The notes below the pieces were generated by a model. It did not search any database and was not told the DNA's origin. It saw only the letters and a list, made by a program, of their open reading frames with translations. A stretch of 64,000 bases of DNA from a bacterium (GTDB taxonomy: Bacteria; SZUA-79; Acidulodesulfobacterales; Acidulodesulfobacteraceae), in contig JAJYYR010000001.1 of NCBI GenBank assembly GCA_021800805.1, forward strand, positions 372,001-436,000. Reading direction: 5' to 3'. The position numbers and the translations under genes are program-made. Positions 46,738-54,552 of the stretch are shown here, piece after piece. Within the stretch, counting starts at the first letter, position 1. Every line of letters begins with the position of its first letter.

Positions 46738-47177
46738 AAGAAACTATAGACGCTATAAATATAAACTTTAAAAGAGCCTTGTCCGATTGCAACGAAATAA
46801 AATCATGGGGCGGCTTAATGCCGGTATTTTTTAACGATGACAATAAGAGACGAGTTATAGATTCTTTCATATTCAGATTTATTAAAATTCAAGATTTAAT
46901 GGGCGAAAAACTATTTAAAGAACTACTGACCGTTTTGGGGGAATATAAAAGAAATATGTCTTTTATAGATGTCTTAGACAGGATGGAGAGGCTGGAAATA
47001 ATAGACAACGCCGATAAATGGAACGATTATAGGGAGCTAAGAAACGGCTTGTCTCATGAATATCCCGCCAACGAGGACGAAATTATAAAGGAAATAAACC
47101 TTGCGATAATAGCTTGTGAAGACATAAACAATCTTTACCTAAAGATAATAGAATATCTTAAAAATAAAAATATTTAA
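46731..47177 (+). CDS. HEPN-domain toxin (HepT-like)
   Basis: 148 residues, all helical. R104-N-G-L-S-H109-E-Y111 fits the Rx4HxY motif of HepT ribonucleases, where the tyrosine is the AMPylation target of MntA. Translation begins within the antitoxin end behind a strong AAGGAGGG. The older database name is nucleotidyltransferase substrate-binding protein. With the upstream MNT gene it forms a type VII-like toxin-antitoxin pair, next to a tRNA gene and tRNA debris. Confidence 0.87.
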   Translation: MLKETIDAININFKRALSDCNEIKSWGGLMPVFFNDDNKRRVIDSFIFRFIKIQDLMGEKLFKELLTVLGEYKRNMSFIDVLDRMERLEIIDNADKWNDYRELRNGLSHEYPANEDEIIKEINLAIIACEDINNLYLKIIEYLKNKNI

Positions 47178-47297
47178 TTTTTCGCCCCCCCCCAAGCGCC
47201 ATTTCATCGGGCATACACTCCGGCTGGCATAAAGGCTTTGCCTTTATAAGCGCCTGCCTGCGTAGCTTGGCTTTATAAACGCCCGACTACATATGCC
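47178..47297. other. Non-coding hairpin-rich segment between HEPN gene and tRNA-Ser debris
   Basis: No gene. It begins near a nine-C run (47185-47193) followed by AAGCGCC, which matches the CCCCCAAGCGC at 47415-47425. The interior is GC-rich and self-complementary: an outer GGGCATA/TATGCCC pair, and inside it AAAGGC-TTT-GCCTTT. It looks like an expanded version of the 8-base piece that lies between the same flanks at about 47426-47433. Confidence 0.55.
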
Positions 47298-47382
47298 CTA
47301 CGGGTGTTCGAATCCAAAAACCCTTTATAGTAATAACGTATTATTCATAAGTATTTGCTTTAACTGGCGGAGAGAGAGGGAT
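47298..47382 (-). repeat. 85-bp direct repeat, copy 1 (tRNA-Ser 3' end plus downstream flank)
   Basis: Differs from 47434-47518 at only two positions (offset 136). On the minus strand it starts with the last 18 bases of tRNA-Ser from the T-loop through CCA (47365-47382), then 67 bases of downstream flank including GGATTCGAAC at the far end. Confidence 0.9.
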
Positions 47383-47419
47383 GAGCTTTACTTCGTAAAG
47401 CTAAAAGCGACGAACCCCC
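47365..47419 (-). pseudogene. tRNA-Ser 3' fragment with a 28-nt hairpin insert in the T-loop
   Basis: Minus strand: T-stem GGGGG and TTCG, then an insert (47383-47410) made of TCGCTTTTA, hairpin GCTTTAC-GAA-GTAAAGC and TC, then AT and the normal 3' end CCCTCTCTCTCCGCCA. The body of the tRNA upstream of the T arm is missing. Cannot give a functional tRNA. Confidence 0.75.
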
Positions 47420-47433
47420 AAGCGCGCTTCACG

Positions 47434-47589
<156 letters not shown>

Positions 47590-47597
47590 GAAAAAAT

Positions 47598-47626
47598 AGT
47601 ATATCTTTTTATGTCTTAAAGGTAAA
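47598..47626 (-). promoter_or_regulatory. Candidate promoter of tRNA-Ser
   Basis: On the minus strand TTTACC (47626-47621), 17-base spacer, TATACT (47603-47598), placing the transcript start about at the tRNA 5' end. The -35 is weak. Confidence 0.4.
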
Positions 47627-47649
47627 TATTTTCAGCCTTCTCTTTAAGA

Positions 47650-47772
47650 GAGGGATGAGTGTCCTTACGGACGCTAAAAGCGACGAACCCCCGGATGTTT
47701 TAAGCATCAACGGTTTGAGCTTCGCTGACTTCGTTTCAAGACCGCCGCCTTAAACCGCTCGGCCATCTCTCC
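47650..47772 (-). pseudogene. tRNA-Ser pseudogene with hairpin inserts in the anticodon loop and T-loop
   Basis: A near-complete tRNA-Ser(TGA) copy: the 5' half from GGAGAGA to the anticodon matches the intact gene. A 17-base piece (47717-47733) splits the anticodon loop after TTGAAA, within the A run that includes the 37/38 position. A 27-base piece (47657-47683) with GTCC-GTAA-GGAC hairpin splits the T-loop at the same place as in the 47365-47419 fragment. The 3' acceptor strand and CCA are lost. Non-functional unless the inserts are removed, which no known bacterial machinery would do. Confidence 0.75.
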
Positions 47773-47834
47773 GAAAAATGGATATTTATATTACTATTAT
47801 AAATATCGAGGAGTTATATTTCAACATAAAAGTT

Positions 47835-49049
47835 TTAAACCATAATGCGGGCGAATATTTCGGACGATAAGAGCATGCCTTTTAAAGTCAGAGTGATATT
47901 TTCTTTAAAATTTTTCATAAGACCTTCCTTTATAAATTTATTGATGACTTCACGGACTTCCTGCCCTGTTAGTTCAGATAGTCTTTTTGTGCTTATTCCG
48001 GCGGCAGTTCTTAAAGATAAAAATATTTCTTCGTTTATTTTATCGTTTTCCGATAAAATTTCTATAAAATCGGTTTCGGATGCCGCCTTTTTATTATAAA
48101 AAAAAGGGTTATGGATGATATTATTCGATTTTCCAAGGATATTATCGGCATATTTATAAAGGTCGGCTGCGTTGGTTTTTCTGATTTCCTTACCGTTATC
48201 GAGTTTTAAAAAAGAGGAAGCCGAAGGACCTAACCCCAAGTATTCGCCTCTTTTCCAGTAATTTATATTATGCCTGCTTTCATAGCCTGCTTTTGAAAAA
48301 TTAGATATTTCATAGTGAAAGTAACCTTTCCCGGTTAACAATCTGCATAATGTTTCATAATATGCGGCTATATTGTCTTGAGTCATAAATCCGACGCCGT
48401 TTTTTTTATTATAAATTTTATAAAATTGAGTTCCCGATTCAATGCTAAACATATAAGCCGAAATATGTTCAGGTTTCATATCTAATATCTCCCGCGCATC
48501 GTCATAAAAAATATTTTCGTTTTGTCCGGGAAGCCCGATTATCAAATCTATCGAAATATTTTTAAATCCCGCTTTTTTAGCGTTGTTTACCGCGTGGTAG
48601 ATGTCATTTTTGTTATGTATTCTGCCAGCCGTTTTTAGCGCGCCGTCGTTAAAACTTTGCGCTCCTATGGATAAGCGGTTTATTCCTAACGATTTCAAAG
48701 CCGACAGTTTCTCAAAGTTTCCGCTTTCAGGATTTATCTCCGCGGTTATTTCGGCGCCTTCCCTAATTTTAAAGTTTTTTGATATATAATCGGTTAAGTT
48801 CTTAAAAAAACTTTCAGGCATAACGGAAGGGGTGCCCCCGCCGAAATATATGCTTTTTACGCAAGAGCCGCCGAGAGAATATTTTTTGGAATTAATTTCT
48901 ATTTCTTTTATCAAAAGTCCCGCATATTCTCCAAAACCGGCAGAATTACTTAAATACTTTAATTTAGATAAAGGAATAGAATAAAAACTGCAGTAATTAC
49001 ATTTGCTTTTGCAAAACGGCGTATGAATGTAGATACTTAATTCTTTCAT
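47835..49049 (-). CDS. hemW: Radical SAM heme chaperone HemW
   Basis: 404 residues. The radical-SAM cluster C13-x3-C17-x2-C20 (CKSKCNYC) is followed by a further Cys-free FYS pattern typical of HemW. GGGTPS and the C-terminal HemW domain (about 300-400) follow. HemW delivers heme to membrane targets and lacks the oxygen-independent coproporphyrinogen oxidase activity of HemN, under which name it is often filed. Divergent from the flavodiiron gene. Confidence 0.88.
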   Translation of the reverse strand: MKELSIYIHTPFCKSKCNYCSFYSIPLSKLKYLSNSAGFGEYAGLLIKEIEINSKKYSLGGSCVKSIYFGGGTPSVMPESFFKNLTDYISKNFKIREGAEITAEINPESGNFEKLSALKSLGINRLSIGAQSFNDGALKTAGRIHNKNDIYHAVNNAKKAGFKNISIDLIIGLPGQNENIFYDDAREILDMKPEHISAYMFSIESGTQFYKIYNKKNGVGFMTQDNIAAYYETLCRLLTGKGYFHYEISNFSKAGYESRHNINYWKRGEYLGLGPSASSFLKLDNGKEIRKTNAADLYKYADNILGKSNNIIHNPFFYNKKAASETDFIEILSENDKINEEIFLSLRTAAGISTKRLSELTGQEVREVINKFIKEGLMKNFKENITLTLKGMLLSSEIFARIMV

Positions 49050-49104
49050 TTTTTCGTTTATATGCCCTAATAATTAATAATTATATATGATATAATAATA
49101 AAAA

Positions 49105-49129
49105 AGGATATTTATTTAAAATAAATCCT
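49105..49129. promoter_or_regulatory. Inverted repeat in the leader of the flavodiiron gene
   Basis: AGGA, two unpaired bases, TTTATT, a TAA loop, then AATAAA and TCCT form ten base pairs. It lies between a TATAAT at 49091-49096 and the gene start, so it could be an operator or leader hairpin. Not matched to a known regulator. Confidence 0.3.
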
Positions 49130-49155
49130 AAAACTTAAATAGGAGGTTTAAGCCT

Positions 49156-50388
49156 ATGGATAACAATAAAGATTTATTTCAAAAAGCCCTTGAAATAAAA
49201 GACGGCGTCTATTATACCGGCGCTTTTGACCCGGATTTAAGAGTTTTCGATATAGTAATCCCCACGGTACACGGAACGACATATAATTCCTATTTTATTC
49301 AGGGAAGCCAAAAATCCGCCCTGATAGATACGGTTAAGCTCAACACTAAAGACCAGCTGATAAATAAATTAAGCGGATTAACAGACATATCTAAAATAGA
49401 TTACATAGTCATAAACCATACCGAACCTGACCATTCAGGCGCGCTTCATCTTATTAAAGATATAGCAAAAGATGCAACTTTAGTTTATTCAAAAAATGCC
49501 CATCATTTTGTAAAGCATATAATAAAAAAAGATTATAATAATATTACGGTCGGGGATGGAGATTCGATAGATTTGGGCGGAAAAACTTTGCAGTTTATTA
49601 GCGCCCCTTTTCTGCACTGGCCGGATACTATGTTCAGCTATCTTAAAGAAGATAAAATTTTGTTTCCCTGCGATTTCTTTGGAGCCCATTATTGCGACGC
49701 AAATGTTTTTAACGATTTGTTAGCCGATAAGGAAGAGGCTTTTGAAGCGTTTAAATATTATTTTACTCATATAATGCGACCTTTCAAGAACTATTCTTTA
49801 AATGCGCTGGAAAAACTTAAGAATTACGACATAGAAATAATAGCTCCGTCGCACGGCCCTATTTTAAGAAAAGATTTAAAAAAATATATAGACTGGTATA
49901 TGGAAGCGAGTAAGACGTCCAATACGGATTCAGCCGTTAAAAAGATAGCCGTAATTTATGCTTCCGCTTACGGCAATACCGAAGAAATGGCAAAACACAT
50001 AGCAAAAGGCGCAAGTATAGACGGGTTGACTGATGTTTCGCTGATAAACTTAGTCGAACGTGATATTAAAGACGTCGTAGATGATATAGAAAGAGCCGAT
50101 GCCGTAATAGTGGGGTCGCCGACGCTTAACGCAAAACCCCCTAAGCCTATATTCGATATGATATCGTCTTTGGTTATGCTTAACGTCAAAAACAAAAGAG
50201 CGGCAGTTTTTGGTTGTTACGGCTGGAGCGGGGAAGCCGTGCAGATGGTGCAGGATATTCTGAAAAGCTTGAGGTTTGTTATCGTTCAGGAAGGATTGAA
50301 AATCCAGATGACGCCTTTTGAAGAAGATTTGCTTAACTGCGAAAAATTTGGAATGGATTTTGCGTATAAAATAACGCAGGATTCTTAG
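49156..50388 (+). CDS. FprA-type flavodiiron protein (O2/NO reductase)
   Basis: 410 residues. The N-terminal metallo-beta-lactamase-like domain has the diiron motif H88-x-E90-x-D92-H93 (NHTEPDHSGALH) and later His/Asp ligands (GAHYCDAN, SHGPIL). The C-terminal flavodoxin domain (about 258-400) starts IAVIYASAYGNTEEMAKH for FMN. Reduces O2 to water or NO to N2O in anaerobes. The strong Shine-Dalgarno is AGGAGG. With rubrerythrin 3 kb away it forms an oxygen-defence set. Confidence 0.94.
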   Translation: MDNNKDLFQKALEIKDGVYYTGAFDPDLRVFDIVIPTVHGTTYNSYFIQGSQKSALIDTVKLNTKDQLINKLSGLTDISKIDYIVINHTEPDHSGALHLIKDIAKDATLVYSKNAHHFVKHIIKKDYNNITVGDGDSIDLGGKTLQFISAPFLHWPDTMFSYLKEDKILFPCDFFGAHYCDANVFNDLLADKEEAFEAFKYYFTHIMRPFKNYSLNALEKLKNYDIEIIAPSHGPILRKDLKKYIDWYMEASKTSNTDSAVKKIAVIYASAYGNTEEMAKHIAKGASIDGLTDVSLINLVERDIKDVVDDIERADAVIVGSPTLNAKPPKPIFDMISSLVMLNVKNKRAAVFGCYGWSGEAVQMVQDILKSLRFVIVQEGLKIQMTPFEEDLLNCEKFGMDFAYKITQDS

Positions 50389-50435
50389 GTAGTTAACAAT
50401 AAATAATTAATAATTAAACAGGAAAGAATTTTATA

Positions 50436-51530
50436 ATGAGTTTAAAAGTTTCCGGCGGGTCTTTAATCTGGGAAGATAACGACTTTAATTTTTATACGAA
50501 AATAGACGGGAAGGAAGTTTTTATAGGCAGGGGAATGAACGTTCCTTATCCTCTCGAAGAAGGCGACTGCTGGTCTCTTCCCGGCGGGAAAACATTTGTT
50601 TATAAGGACGGAATTATCAGTCAGGTTAAATCGTTCGGCGAAGGGGAAAAAACATTAAAATTAAAGGAATGTTTAGAAGATTTATACGATAAATTTGAAG
50701 AATCATATCTTTATTCGGACCCTCTCGGTTTTGTCCATAAATTCGACGACCCGAAAGATATCGAGATTGCCGGATTTATGGCGGCGGGATTTGCGTTCGG
50801 CGGGGTAAGCCAAATTCTTAAAACCTTAGATAAAATAGATAAAATAGTGAATCATAAATTTTATGAATTTACCTTAAATTTTGACGTTTCCGAAGGATTT
50901 AAATTGTTTAAAGGTTTTTATTACCGCTTTATCAAAGAAAAAGATATTATTGCCCTATTTTTAATTTTAAGAGAAATACTTACAAAATACGGTTCTATAG
51001 AAAATTTTTTTCTTAAAGGTTATAACCCGTCCGATATAAATTTAAAAAACTCTTTGATAAATTTTTCAAAAAGGGCGCTGGAGCTTGTCGATTTTTCGTC
51101 TGTTTACGGGACGGAGAATCCGCCCGAAGATTCTATGGTTCATTTCTTTTTTACGTCTCCGGCGGACAGCAGTCCGTGCAAAAGATTAAATTTATATTTA
51201 AGATGGATGGTAAGAAATTCCGACAATCTTGATTTCGGCATATGGCAGGGAGGTATCCAGCCCTATCAGCTTGTAATGCCGGTAGATACCCATATAGGAA
51301 GAATCAGCCGCTATATAGGTTTAACCGCCCGTCAAAATCCGTCTTTTAAAATGGCGGAAGAGATAACCGAAAATCTTAAAAAATTAGATTATTCCGACCC
51401 GGTAAAATATGATTTTGCTATTACAAGGCTGGGTATATTGGATTTATGCAAAAAAGGCGGAAACAAAGCAGACTGTCAAAAATGCGATATTTATAATATT
51501 TGCAATTGGACCGGAACAATCAAACCTTAA
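50436..51530 (+). CDS. TIGR02757/DUF2400 family protein with endonuclease-III-like Fe-S motif
   Basis: 364 residues. From about 80 the family signature is clear (YSDPLGFVHKFDDPKDIEIA, then FAFGGVSQI). The end has C338-x8-C347-x2-C350-x5-C356, close to the [4Fe-4S] loop of HhH-GPD DNA glycosylases, and VMPVDTHIGRISRYIGL resembles the HhH-GPD core (LPxDTHxxR). I infer a DNA glycosylase-related fold; no activity is established for the family. The first 75 residues (GRGMNVPYPLEEGDCW) are an extra domain of unknown type. Confidence 0.75.
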   Translation: MSLKVSGGSLIWEDNDFNFYTKIDGKEVFIGRGMNVPYPLEEGDCWSLPGGKTFVYKDGIISQVKSFGEGEKTLKLKECLEDLYDKFEESYLYSDPLGFVHKFDDPKDIEIAGFMAAGFAFGGVSQILKTLDKIDKIVNHKFYEFTLNFDVSEGFKLFKGFYYRFIKEKDIIALFLILREILTKYGSIENFFLKGYNPSDINLKNSLINFSKRALELVDFSSVYGTENPPEDSMVHFFFTSPADSSPCKRLNLYLRWMVRNSDNLDFGIWQGGIQPYQLVMPVDTHIGRISRYIGLTARQNPSFKMAEEITENLKKLDYSDPVKYDFAITRLGILDLCKKGGNKADCQKCDIYNICNWTGTIKP

Positions 51531-51552
51531 CTTTTTAAAAGGATTATTATTA

Positions 51553-53532
51553 ATGAAAATTAAAAAATTAAAACCTGCATTATTTTTTGCTCTTTTCGTT
51601 TTTATCTTTATTATAACTCCCGTTCTTTCATCGGCGGCTGTTAAATCCGGCGGCATAACCGGAAAAGCAGAAAAAAAAGTAGATAAAAATTTCGGAGCAT
51701 ACATAATCAAAAAAGACGTCGTCTTAAAATTAAATAAAAATTATGAATTAAAAACATATATAACCGAGTCTGTAAAAATACTGTCGCAGAGAGGAATTAA
51801 TAAATATTCCGAGGTTATTATTCCTTTTTCCGAGAAATACCAAAAAATCAAATTACTTTATGCATATACTTTACTCAAAGGGATGTTTAAAGTTCCCGTC
51901 GGCAAACATTCCGTTAATATTGTTTCTCCGGGCTTTGCGGTTAATTATCCGGCTTATTCCGACATAAAATATATGACTCTTTCGATGCCGGCGGTCGAAG
52001 ACGGCTCGGTTATAAATTTTTCTTATGAGGTAGATAACTTTAAACCCCTTATTAAAAACGGCGTTTTCTATACTAATTATTTTTCTTATACTATGCCGGT
52101 CCGCAAAATAGACTTTTCTCTGATATATCCGGAAAGGCTTAAACTCAATCTATATTTGCATAAATTAAACGGAAATTCAGTTTCAAAAAAATTAGTTTAT
52201 ATTAAAAATAAAAAATTCGTTGAAATCGGCGTATCCCTTAGCAATATTCCTGCAATAAAAAAAGAATCGTATATGCCGCCGATAAAAAATTTAAGAAAAT
52301 ATATAACGTTATCCACTTATTCCTCTTGGAACGATCTGCTCGGCAGGATAAACGCATTGTTCGCAGGAGCGGAGAAACCGTCGGGTAAAATAAAGAAATT
52401 CGTTAAATCAGCCGTTAAAAACGATAAAGCAAAGAGCGGCAGGCAGAAGGCGGCTTCAATTTATTACAGCTTTGTAAAATCTTTTAGATATATAGGAATA
52501 GGCTATGGTTTAAACGGCTATAAACCGGAACCGGCGGCAATAACGCTTGAAAACGGTTACGGCGATTCAAAATCCTTAGCCGCGCTCCTTGTAACGATGC
52601 TGAAGATTGACGGCATCGATGCATATCCGGTTCTTATATCTTCGTTAAATACGGCGGACTTAAATACTAAAAGCATTTCTCCCAAGCAGTTCGATTCGGT
52701 TATAGTCGGTTTAACTTTAAAAGAAAAAGGCAAAGTCCAAAAGTATTATTTGTATCCCGATTCATCCTCTTATGAGGCATTTAAAATTCCTTTCGGCTTG
52801 GCAGGCAGAAAAGGCGTCGCGCTTCTAAACCGTAACGTCTTTAAATTTATTTCTACTCCTTCCGAAAAACCGAATCAGAACGAAAAGATTTTTTTATTCA
52901 AAGGTAGGATTAATAAAAATGGAACTTTAAGGGGCGGGATTTCGATAATTTATAAAGGATTATATTCTAATTTTGAAAGATCTTCTCTGAAAAATAAAGA
53001 TAGTTACCATAAAAATATCAAAGCGGCGGATTTCTTATATGATTTTATCCCTGGAGCAAAAATAAAAAGCTTTAAATATAAAAATATTAAAAAAATTACT
53101 AAAAATGTAGAGCTTAATATGAAATTTTTTGATAAGAATTACGGAGTATTAAAAGGAGATAAGTTAGTATTCCATTCGGTAATACCCGTAGATATGAGCC
53201 TAATGCATCTTGTTTTAAAGCAAAAAAGGCTTTATCCCGTAATAATAGGCTACCCGTTTGAACATATAAGCAAAATTAAGATCAAATTGCCTAAAAAATC
53301 AGGAATATACTATCTGCCGTCCGCATTAAAGTTTAACGATGAAGCGGCTTCGGCATATTCGAACTGTTCATTTTCAAAAAATAAATATGAGTTAAACTGT
53401 CTTTTTAAATTTGAATCAAAAAAGCCTGTGGTACCGGTTAAAGACTATAAAAAATACAGGCAAATTATAAGAACCTATGCAGGGTATTTAAAAAATTATT
53501 TCATCGCGGTATCAAACGTTTATTTTTACTAA
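51553..53532 (+). CDS. Exported DUF3857 / transglutaminase-like protein, catalytic Cys replaced
   Basis: 659 residues from ATG 51553 (AAAGGA upstream). The frame extends to 51409 inside the previous gene, but this ATG begins a signal peptide (KKLKPALFFALFVFIFI, cleavage likely near SSA at about 28). A DUF3857-like beta domain (about 40-250) is followed by a transglutaminase-like domain (about 280-400). At the place of the usual GDCKD active site it reads YGDSKS (G337-D338-S339), so the cysteine is a serine and thiol catalysis is unlikely. Predicted periplasmic or surface protein of unknown role. Confidence 0.72.
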   Translation: MKIKKLKPALFFALFVFIFIITPVLSSAAVKSGGITGKAEKKVDKNFGAYIIKKDVVLKLNKNYELKTYITESVKILSQRGINKYSEVIIPFSEKYQKIKLLYAYTLLKGMFKVPVGKHSVNIVSPGFAVNYPAYSDIKYMTLSMPAVEDGSVINFSYEVDNFKPLIKNGVFYTNYFSYTMPVRKIDFSLIYPERLKLNLYLHKLNGNSVSKKLVYIKNKKFVEIGVSLSNIPAIKKESYMPPIKNLRKYITLSTYSSWNDLLGRINALFAGAEKPSGKIKKFVKSAVKNDKAKSGRQKAASIYYSFVKSFRYIGIGYGLNGYKPEPAAITLENGYGDSKSLAALLVTMLKIDGIDAYPVLISSLNTADLNTKSISPKQFDSVIVGLTLKEKGKVQKYYLYPDSSSYEAFKIPFGLAGRKGVALLNRNVFKFISTPSEKPNQNEKIFLFKGRINKNGTLRGGISIIYKGLYSNFERSSLKNKDSYHKNIKAADFLYDFIPGAKIKSFKYKNIKKITKNVELNMKFFDKNYGVLKGDKLVFHSVIPVDMSLMHLVLKQKRLYPVIIGYPFEHISKIKIKLPKKSGIYYLPSALKFNDEAASAYSNCSFSKNKYELNCLFKFESKKPVVPVKDYKKYRQIIRTYAGYLKNYFIAVSNVYFY

Positions 53533-53564
53533 TATTTAAGGCTAAATTACCGGAGGGTTTAAAA

Positions 53565-54077
53565 ATGAGAAGCATGACCGAAGAAGATTTAAAAGCCGCT
53601 TTTGCAGGCGAAAGTCAGGCGCACGTAAAGTATATTATTTTTTCGGAAGAGGTGCAGAAAGAAGGTAAGCCTAAGCTAGCTAACGTATTTAGAGCTATAG
53701 CAAGGGCGGAGCTGATTCACGCAAAAAATCATTTAAGGGCGCTGGGAGGCATTAAAAACTCAGGAGAAAATATTGTCGCGGCATATAACGGCGAAGATTA
53801 CGAAATAGAGGAGATGTATCCAGTATTTTACGAAGTAGCTAAATTTCAAAACGAAAAAGAAGCCCAGCGTTCTACTCATTATGCGCTTGAAGCCGAAAAA
53901 ATACACAGGGAAATTTATAAAAAGGCAAAAGAGCTCGATGCCTCAGGCAGGGATTTTGACGGAGAAACGGTTTATATATGTCCCGTCTGCGGACACACGC
54001 ATGTAGGACCGGAAGCGCCGGATAAATGTCCCGTCTGCGGATGCGCAAAAGATAAATATATTAAATTCAGCGCATAA
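53565..54077 (+). CDS. Rubrerythrin
   Basis: 170 residues. N-terminal four-helix diiron domain with the E-x-x-H patterns (FAGESQAHVKY, ARAELIHAKNH, EAEKIHREIY), and a C-terminal rubredoxin-like domain with ICPVCGHTHVG and KCPVCGCAKDKY holding one iron. Reduces hydrogen peroxide with electrons from NADH via rubredoxin-type carriers in anaerobes. Shine-Dalgarno GGAGGG. Confidence 0.96.
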   Translation: MRSMTEEDLKAAFAGESQAHVKYIIFSEEVQKEGKPKLANVFRAIARAELIHAKNHLRALGGIKNSGENIVAAYNGEDYEIEEMYPVFYEVAKFQNEKEAQRSTHYALEAEKIHREIYKKAKELDASGRDFDGETVYICPVCGHTHVGPEAPDKCPVCGCAKDKYIKFSA

Positions 54078-54109
54078 AGTGAAACAGCGGCATTCTGAAA
54101 TTACCAAAT

Positions 54110-54137
54110 TTGACAATATCTGTTTTTATGATATTAT
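54110..54137 (+). promoter_or_regulatory. Strong sigma-70 type promoter of the Asn/Gln-rich small protein
   Basis: TTGACA (54110-54115), 16-base spacer, TATTAT (54132-54137). Perfect -35, one mismatch in the -10. About 50 bases upstream of the small gene. Confidence 0.65.
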
Positions 54138-54187
54138 AAATAATAAGAGGATGAGTATTAACAATGTTTTAAAAGGAGGCGATTAAA

Positions 54188-54520
54188 ATGATTCAGGGAG
54201 TAAACGGCAATCCTACGGCTTCACAGCTTTTTCAAAACAATCAGGCCGATGCCGCTAAAGGTCAGTACCAAAATATCTCGGGACCCAACGACGTTGCCGA
54301 CAAGACCGCGGCATTGGCGTTAAATACGGTTAATACGCTTAATCAGGGGTTAGTCAATGCTCTCAACCAGTCTACCGCAAATCTTAACCAGAACGTGCAA
54401 AATCTTCAGTCTAACGGCAATAATGGAAATACAGCCGGACAGCAGCAGTATAATAACGGAGGTCAACCCCTTACCGTAGGCGCCAATCAAAGCGGTAATT
54501 TATTAAGCAAAATAGTTTAG
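54188..54520 (+). CDS. Asn/Gln-rich small protein of unknown function
   Basis: 110 residues; I do not recognise a family. No signal peptide, membrane segment or cysteine. The sequence is rich in Asn, Gln, Gly, Ala and Ser, with regular LNxxLxNALNQS spacing at about 50-75 (a possible amphipathic helix) and a Gln/Asn/Gly low-complexity stretch at about 75-95. It has its own consensus promoter and a near-perfect AAAAGGAGG, so it is probably highly expressed. The usual Lys/Ile bias of the neighbours is absent. It could be a structural, surface or motility-associated protein. Confidence 0.7.
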   Translation: MIQGVNGNPTASQLFQNNQADAAKGQYQNISGPNDVADKTAALALNTVNTLNQGLVNALNQSTANLNQNVQNLQSNGNNGNTAGQQQYNNGGQPLTVGANQSGNLLSKIV

Positions 54521-54552
54521 TTTCTTTTGCGTCCAATTTGTTAATTTGCTAA

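Noticed and set aside
47383..47419. Hammerhead-ribozyme-like reading of GATGA-stem-AAAAGCGACGAA
   Set aside because: GATGA before a stem recalls the hammerhead core, but the CGAAAC/GAAAC half and the other stems are absent, and the flanks are plainly tRNA T-arm sequence.
51409..51552. N-terminal extension of the DUF3857 protein
   Set aside because: It overlaps the coding region of the upstream TIGR02757 gene in another frame; the ATG at 51553 has a ribosome site and starts a signal peptide.
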